Assembly: GCA_964439135.1 (NCBI GenBank)
Contig: CAYTNN010000214.1
Coordinates: 1-7,887, forward strand
DNA from: JAFGPJ01 sp964439135
GTDB taxonomy: Bacteria > Planctomycetota > Phycisphaerae > Sedimentisphaerales > Anaerobacaceae
Length of the DNA stretch: 7,887 nt
Direction: 5' to 3'
Position 1 is the stretch's first letter; every line of letters starts with the position of its first letter. The notes under the pieces are model-generated. The model did not search any database, was not told the DNA's origin, and was given only the letters and a program-made list of their open reading frames with translations. A program made the translations under genes and the position numbers. Below are positions 5,563-7,887 of this stretch, in pieces.

Positions 5563-5606
5563 GAGGCCCATACCGACGTAGTTCGATATGGGCCTCTCTG
5601 TTTTCT
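5563..5606 (+). terminator. Intrinsic terminator after the first large gene
   Basis: GAGGCCCATA (5563-5572) pairs perfectly with TATGGGCCTC (5587-5596). Past a C·A mismatch, CGA/TCG (5574-5576/5583-5585) adds three pairs. The stem is followed by TCTGTTTTCTTT. It begins 70 bp after the stop codon. Confidence 0.85.
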
Positions 5607-5646
5607 TTCATTCACGCAGGATTTATGCTTAATTCATAGATATTCC

Positions 5647-5676
5647 TTGACGAAAAGGTATTTATTGTGGTATAAA
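5647..5676 (+). promoter_or_regulatory. Promoter of the second large gene
   Basis: TTGACG (5647-5652), 18-nt spacer, TATAAA (5671-5676), placed just after the terminator of the previous gene. Transcription would start near 5683, giving a 5' untranslated region of about 210 nt that contains leader copy 2. Confidence 0.6.
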
Positions 5677-5756
5677 TAATAAAACAGCTTTTTTAGATAT
5701 TGTGGTCTATTTGAGATTATCGCTTCTTGATTAACTGCTCAATTCGGGCATGGGAA

Positions 5757-5866
5757 GGAAGGAGGTGGCGTCAAATAGCACAAAAATCATTGTCGGATGA
5801 GGTAGAGTGCAGGGAGGATTACATGTCATTATAGGTCGCTTTGGTGTGTAGCCAATGCATGATTAT
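5757..5866 (+). promoter_or_regulatory. Conserved 5' leader element, copy 2
   Basis: This is the second copy of the element at 2091-2199. The 24-nt block is at 5757-5780 and the 51-nt block at 5816-5866. AGGGAGG precedes ATG TCA TTA TAG (5823-5834). The hairpin is GCTTTGG/CCAATGC (5838-5844/5852-5858) with loop TGTGTAG: relative to copy 1, one G·U pair has become G-C and one T-A pair has become a T·T mismatch. The loop still complements TTACATG (5819-5825) if G·U pairs are allowed. Unlike copy 1, eight T residues (5866-5873) follow shortly after the hairpin, giving a weak terminator-like shape. The main start lies 30 nt beyond the element. Confidence 0.6.
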
Positions 5867-5896
5867 TTTTTTTAACTCTCTTGAAGGAGGATTATT

Positions 5897-7887
5897 ATGT
5901 GCAGAAAATTAGTATTATTGGTGTCTCTTGCCTTGGTGTTTAGCCTGGTCGGCAACGCCCCGGCAGCGATACCGTCCGGATGGGATAGCCAGGATATCGC
6001 TACAACCGGCGGTAGCGCTAATGAGAGCAACGGCACGTGGACGGTTATTGGCGACGGTGCAGACATCTGGGGCGGCTCGGATGCTTTTCACTATGCCTAT
6101 GTACCGTTAATTGGTGATGGTGAGATAACTGCCCATGTTGTCGACAACGGCACTGGCTCGAATACCTGGGCCAAGGGAGGCGTGATGATTCGCGAGACGC
6201 TGGAGGCCAATTCCAAACAGGTAATGGCGGTAATAACGGACAGCGATGGCGGTGGTACAGCCTTCCAGTGCCGACCGGACACCGGCGCCACCTCCATCAG
6301 TTTCCATGGGGATGTCACGGCATCACCGCCTCATTGGGTCAAGCTTGTCCGTGAAGGCGACATGATTACAGGATTCCATAGTGAAGATGGTGTTAATTGG
6401 GAACAATACACGGACGGTTCGCCGGACGGCGCTATGACGAACCCGATAGAAGTCCCGATGCCCGAGCAGGTTTACATCGGTCTGTGCGTAACATCGCATG
6501 CAGCAGGTGAATTACGTACGTATACTTTTGACAATGTGACAGTCGGACTTCCGGTTATTGCCTATATGCCCGATCCTGCTGATGGTGTTTATTATTCGGA
6601 CACATGGGCTAGTTTGAGCTGGAGGGCCGGACATACGGCTGTCTCGCATGATGTGTACTTCGGTGAAAATTCTGCAGATGTAGAGGCAGGCACAGCAGAT
6701 ACGTTCCGTGGCAACCAGACCGATGCTTACCTTATAGTTGGCTTCCTCGGATTTCCATATCCGGACGGTCTTGTCCCGGGCACAACATATTACTGGCGGA
6801 TTGACGAAGTTGAAGCTGATGGTACCAAACAGACAGGTTATGTTTGGAGCTTTACGGTTCCACCCAAGACGGCGTATGAACCAGGCCCGGCTGATGGTGC
6901 CGAATTTGTCGACCTTAATGTAAAGCTTAGCTGGACGTCAGGATTCGGTACAAAATTGCACTATGTAGTTTTCGGCGATGATTTCGACGAGGTGAGCAAC
7001 GCCGCTATGGGAACTCCTAACGGCACTACGAATTACTCCCCCGGCCAACTTGAGTTGGCTAAGACTTACTACTGGCGTGTAGATGAGTTTGATGGCGCCG
7101 GTACGTACAAGGGCGAAATCTGGAGCTTTACTACTGAGGGCGCGGTCAGCGGCTCGAATCCGGCTAATGGTGTTGTGGACGTAAAACCGTCGGTGGTTCT
7201 TAGCTGGGTTGCTGGAGCCGTCGCCGAATCTCACGAGATGTACTTTGGCACGGACGCGGATGCCGTCAAGAATGCCACGACAGGCTCGCCTGAGTACAAG
7301 GGGCCAAAAGCACTTGGCGAAGAGAGCTACGACCCCGGCAAGCTTACATTTAATACGACTTACTACTGGCGCATCGATGAGGTCAACAGCGTCAATCCCG
7401 ATAGTCCATGGCCAGGTAAAGTCTGGAGCTTTACGACCGGCGATTTCTTTGTCATAGACGACTTCGAGGACTACGATGCCGGCGAAAATCAGATATGGTT
7501 TACCTGGCACGATGGACTTGGCGCTGGCGCTCCAGGTACTCCCGGTTACGTTCCTGGTAACGGCACCGGCTCGGCTGTCGGCGATGAAACAACTGCCTCT
7601 TATACCGAGGAAACTATTGTCTCTGGTGGTCTTCAGTCGATGCCGATTTGGTACGACAACAACAAGCAGGGCTACTCGAAGTATTCAGAGACGGAACTGA
7701 CGCTGACAGGCCAGCGAGACTGGACCGAGCAAGGCGTCGCGGAATTGTCGCTGTGGTTCAGAGGCTACTCGGCATCTGTCGGCAGCTTCGTCGAAGGCCC
7801 GGTCGGCACCTACACGATGACCGCCTCCGGCACAGATATCTGGATAGTGAATGGCGTGGAAGCCGATGAGTTTCACTTTGCATATAA
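5897..7887 (+). CDS. Paralogous secreted multi-domain protein, 3' end beyond the window
   Basis: An open frame of 663 complete codons runs to the window edge without a stop. The ATG has AAGGAGG 6 nt upstream. Residues 1-24 form a signal peptide (MCRKL, hydrophobic core, APAA). A DUF1349-like module follows (about 25-217; DIWGGSDAFHYAY, WAKGGVMIRETL, VYIGLCVTSH, FDNVTVG). Fibronectin-like repeats lie at 218-321, 322-413 and 416-516, each with TYYWR and WSFT. The C-terminal domain begins VIDDFEDY, and a second DUF1349-like module starts near 636. It resembles the preceding gene but lacks LamG and PA14. By analogy the missing part would add about 260 residues, ending near DDVRLY (inference). It is probably secreted and glycan- or surface-binding; no enzyme domain is visible. 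It has its own promoter and conserved leader upstream. Confidence 0.9.
   Translation, partial: MCRKLVLLVSLALVFSLVGNAPAAIPSGWDSQDIATTGGSANESNGTWTVIGDGADIWGGSDAFHYAYVPLIGDGEITAHVVDNGTGSNTWAKGGVMIRETLEANSKQVMAVITDSDGGGTAFQCRPDTGATSISFHGDVTASPPHWVKLVREGDMITGFHSEDGVNWEQYTDGSPDGAMTNPIEVPMPEQVYIGLCVTSHAAGELRTYTFDNVTVGLPVIAYMPDPADGVYYSDTWASLSWRAGHTAVSHDVYFGENSADVEAGTADTFRGNQTDAYLIVGFLGFPYPDGLVPGTTYYWRIDEVEADGTKQTGYVWSFTVPPKTAYEPGPADGAEFVDLNVKLSWTSGFGTKLHYVVFGDDFDEVSNAAMGTPNGTTNYSPGQLELAKTYYWRVDEFDGAGTYKGEIWSFTTEGAVSGSNPANGVVDVKPSVVLSWVAGAVAESHEMYFGTDADAVKNATTGSPEYKGPKALGEESYDPGKLTFNTTYYWRIDEVNSVNPDSPWPGKVWSFTTGDFFVIDDFEDYDAGENQIWFTWHDGLGAGAPGTPGYVPGNGTGSAVGDETTASYTEETIVSGGLQSMPIWYDNNKQGYSKYSETELTLTGQRDWTEQGVAELSLWFRGYSASVGSFVEGPVGTYTMTASGTDIWIVNGVEADEFHFAY
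7754..7887 (+). repeat. Copy 2 of the DNA segment shared by the paralogues
   Basis: This is the partner of 4579-4712. Identity becomes complete over the last 55 nt and continues up to the window edge, so the full extent of the near-identical tract is unknown. Confidence 0.8.

Larger units (their letters stand above)
5494..5896. other. Intergenic region between the two paralogous genes
   Basis: No gene is seen in these 403 bp. In order they hold an intrinsic terminator for the first gene (5563-5606), a sigma-70-type promoter (5647-5676), leader copy 2 (5757-5866) and the ribosome-binding site of the second gene (AAGGAGG, 5884-5890). The arrangement shows that the two large genes are separate transcription units. 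Confidence 0.7.

Noticed and set aside
4981..5571. 196-residue antisense open frame over the gene end
   Set aside because: Its RLWFRFRLWF run is only the reverse reading of the Glu-Pro repeat codons.

Overview
The window looks like a chromosomal segment of a planctomycete, probably of the Phycisphaerae / Sedimentisphaerales type. This is inferred from the long secreted multi-domain proteins (LamG, PA14, fibronectin-like repeats, DUF1349-like modules, C-terminal 'DFEDY...DDVRLY' domain), from an AT-rich intergenic stretch with many AAAGCCAA-type repeats, and from the STAS protein with a paired-serine motif. No database search was possible, so the taxonomy is a judgement from family knowledge.

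Layout. Positions 1-605 hold no convincing gene: the stretch is AT-rich and full of short direct repeats and perfect inverted repeats. Positions 606-1695 are a minus-strand block: a STAS-domain protein (anti-sigma-factor antagonist type), a tandem ACT-domain protein 72 bp behind it, then a tRNA-Asp(GUC) with its own strong promoter and a clear intrinsic terminator. Positions 1696-2226 are the divergent intergenic region, carrying the presumed promoter and a long 5' leader for the next gene.

Positions 2227-5493 encode a 1088-residue secreted protein: signal peptide, LamG, two fibronectin-like repeats, PA14, a third repeat, then a C-terminal domain interrupted by a DUF1349-like module, ending in a (Glu-Pro)10 tail. 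An intrinsic terminator follows. Positions 5494-5896 carry a new promoter and a second copy of the leader. From 5897 a paralogous secreted gene runs off the window end without a stop. It has the same type of signal peptide and the same repeats, but a DUF1349-like domain replaces LamG at the N-terminus and PA14 is absent.

How the parts fit. The two large genes are probably extracellular or surface glycan-binding proteins without a visible catalytic domain. They are duplicated and module-shuffled, each behind its own promoter and an unusually long, conserved 5' untranslated leader. That leader is the most interesting signal here. Its two copies share a 24-nt identical block and a 51-nt block with four differences. 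The second block holds a ribosome-binding site with the micro-ORF Met-Ser-Leu-stop and a 7-bp hairpin whose loop is complementary to the micro-ORF start region. Conservation in noncoding DNA between two paralogous transcripts suggests a cis-regulatory RNA or an attenuation-like leader, but two copies alone cannot prove it.
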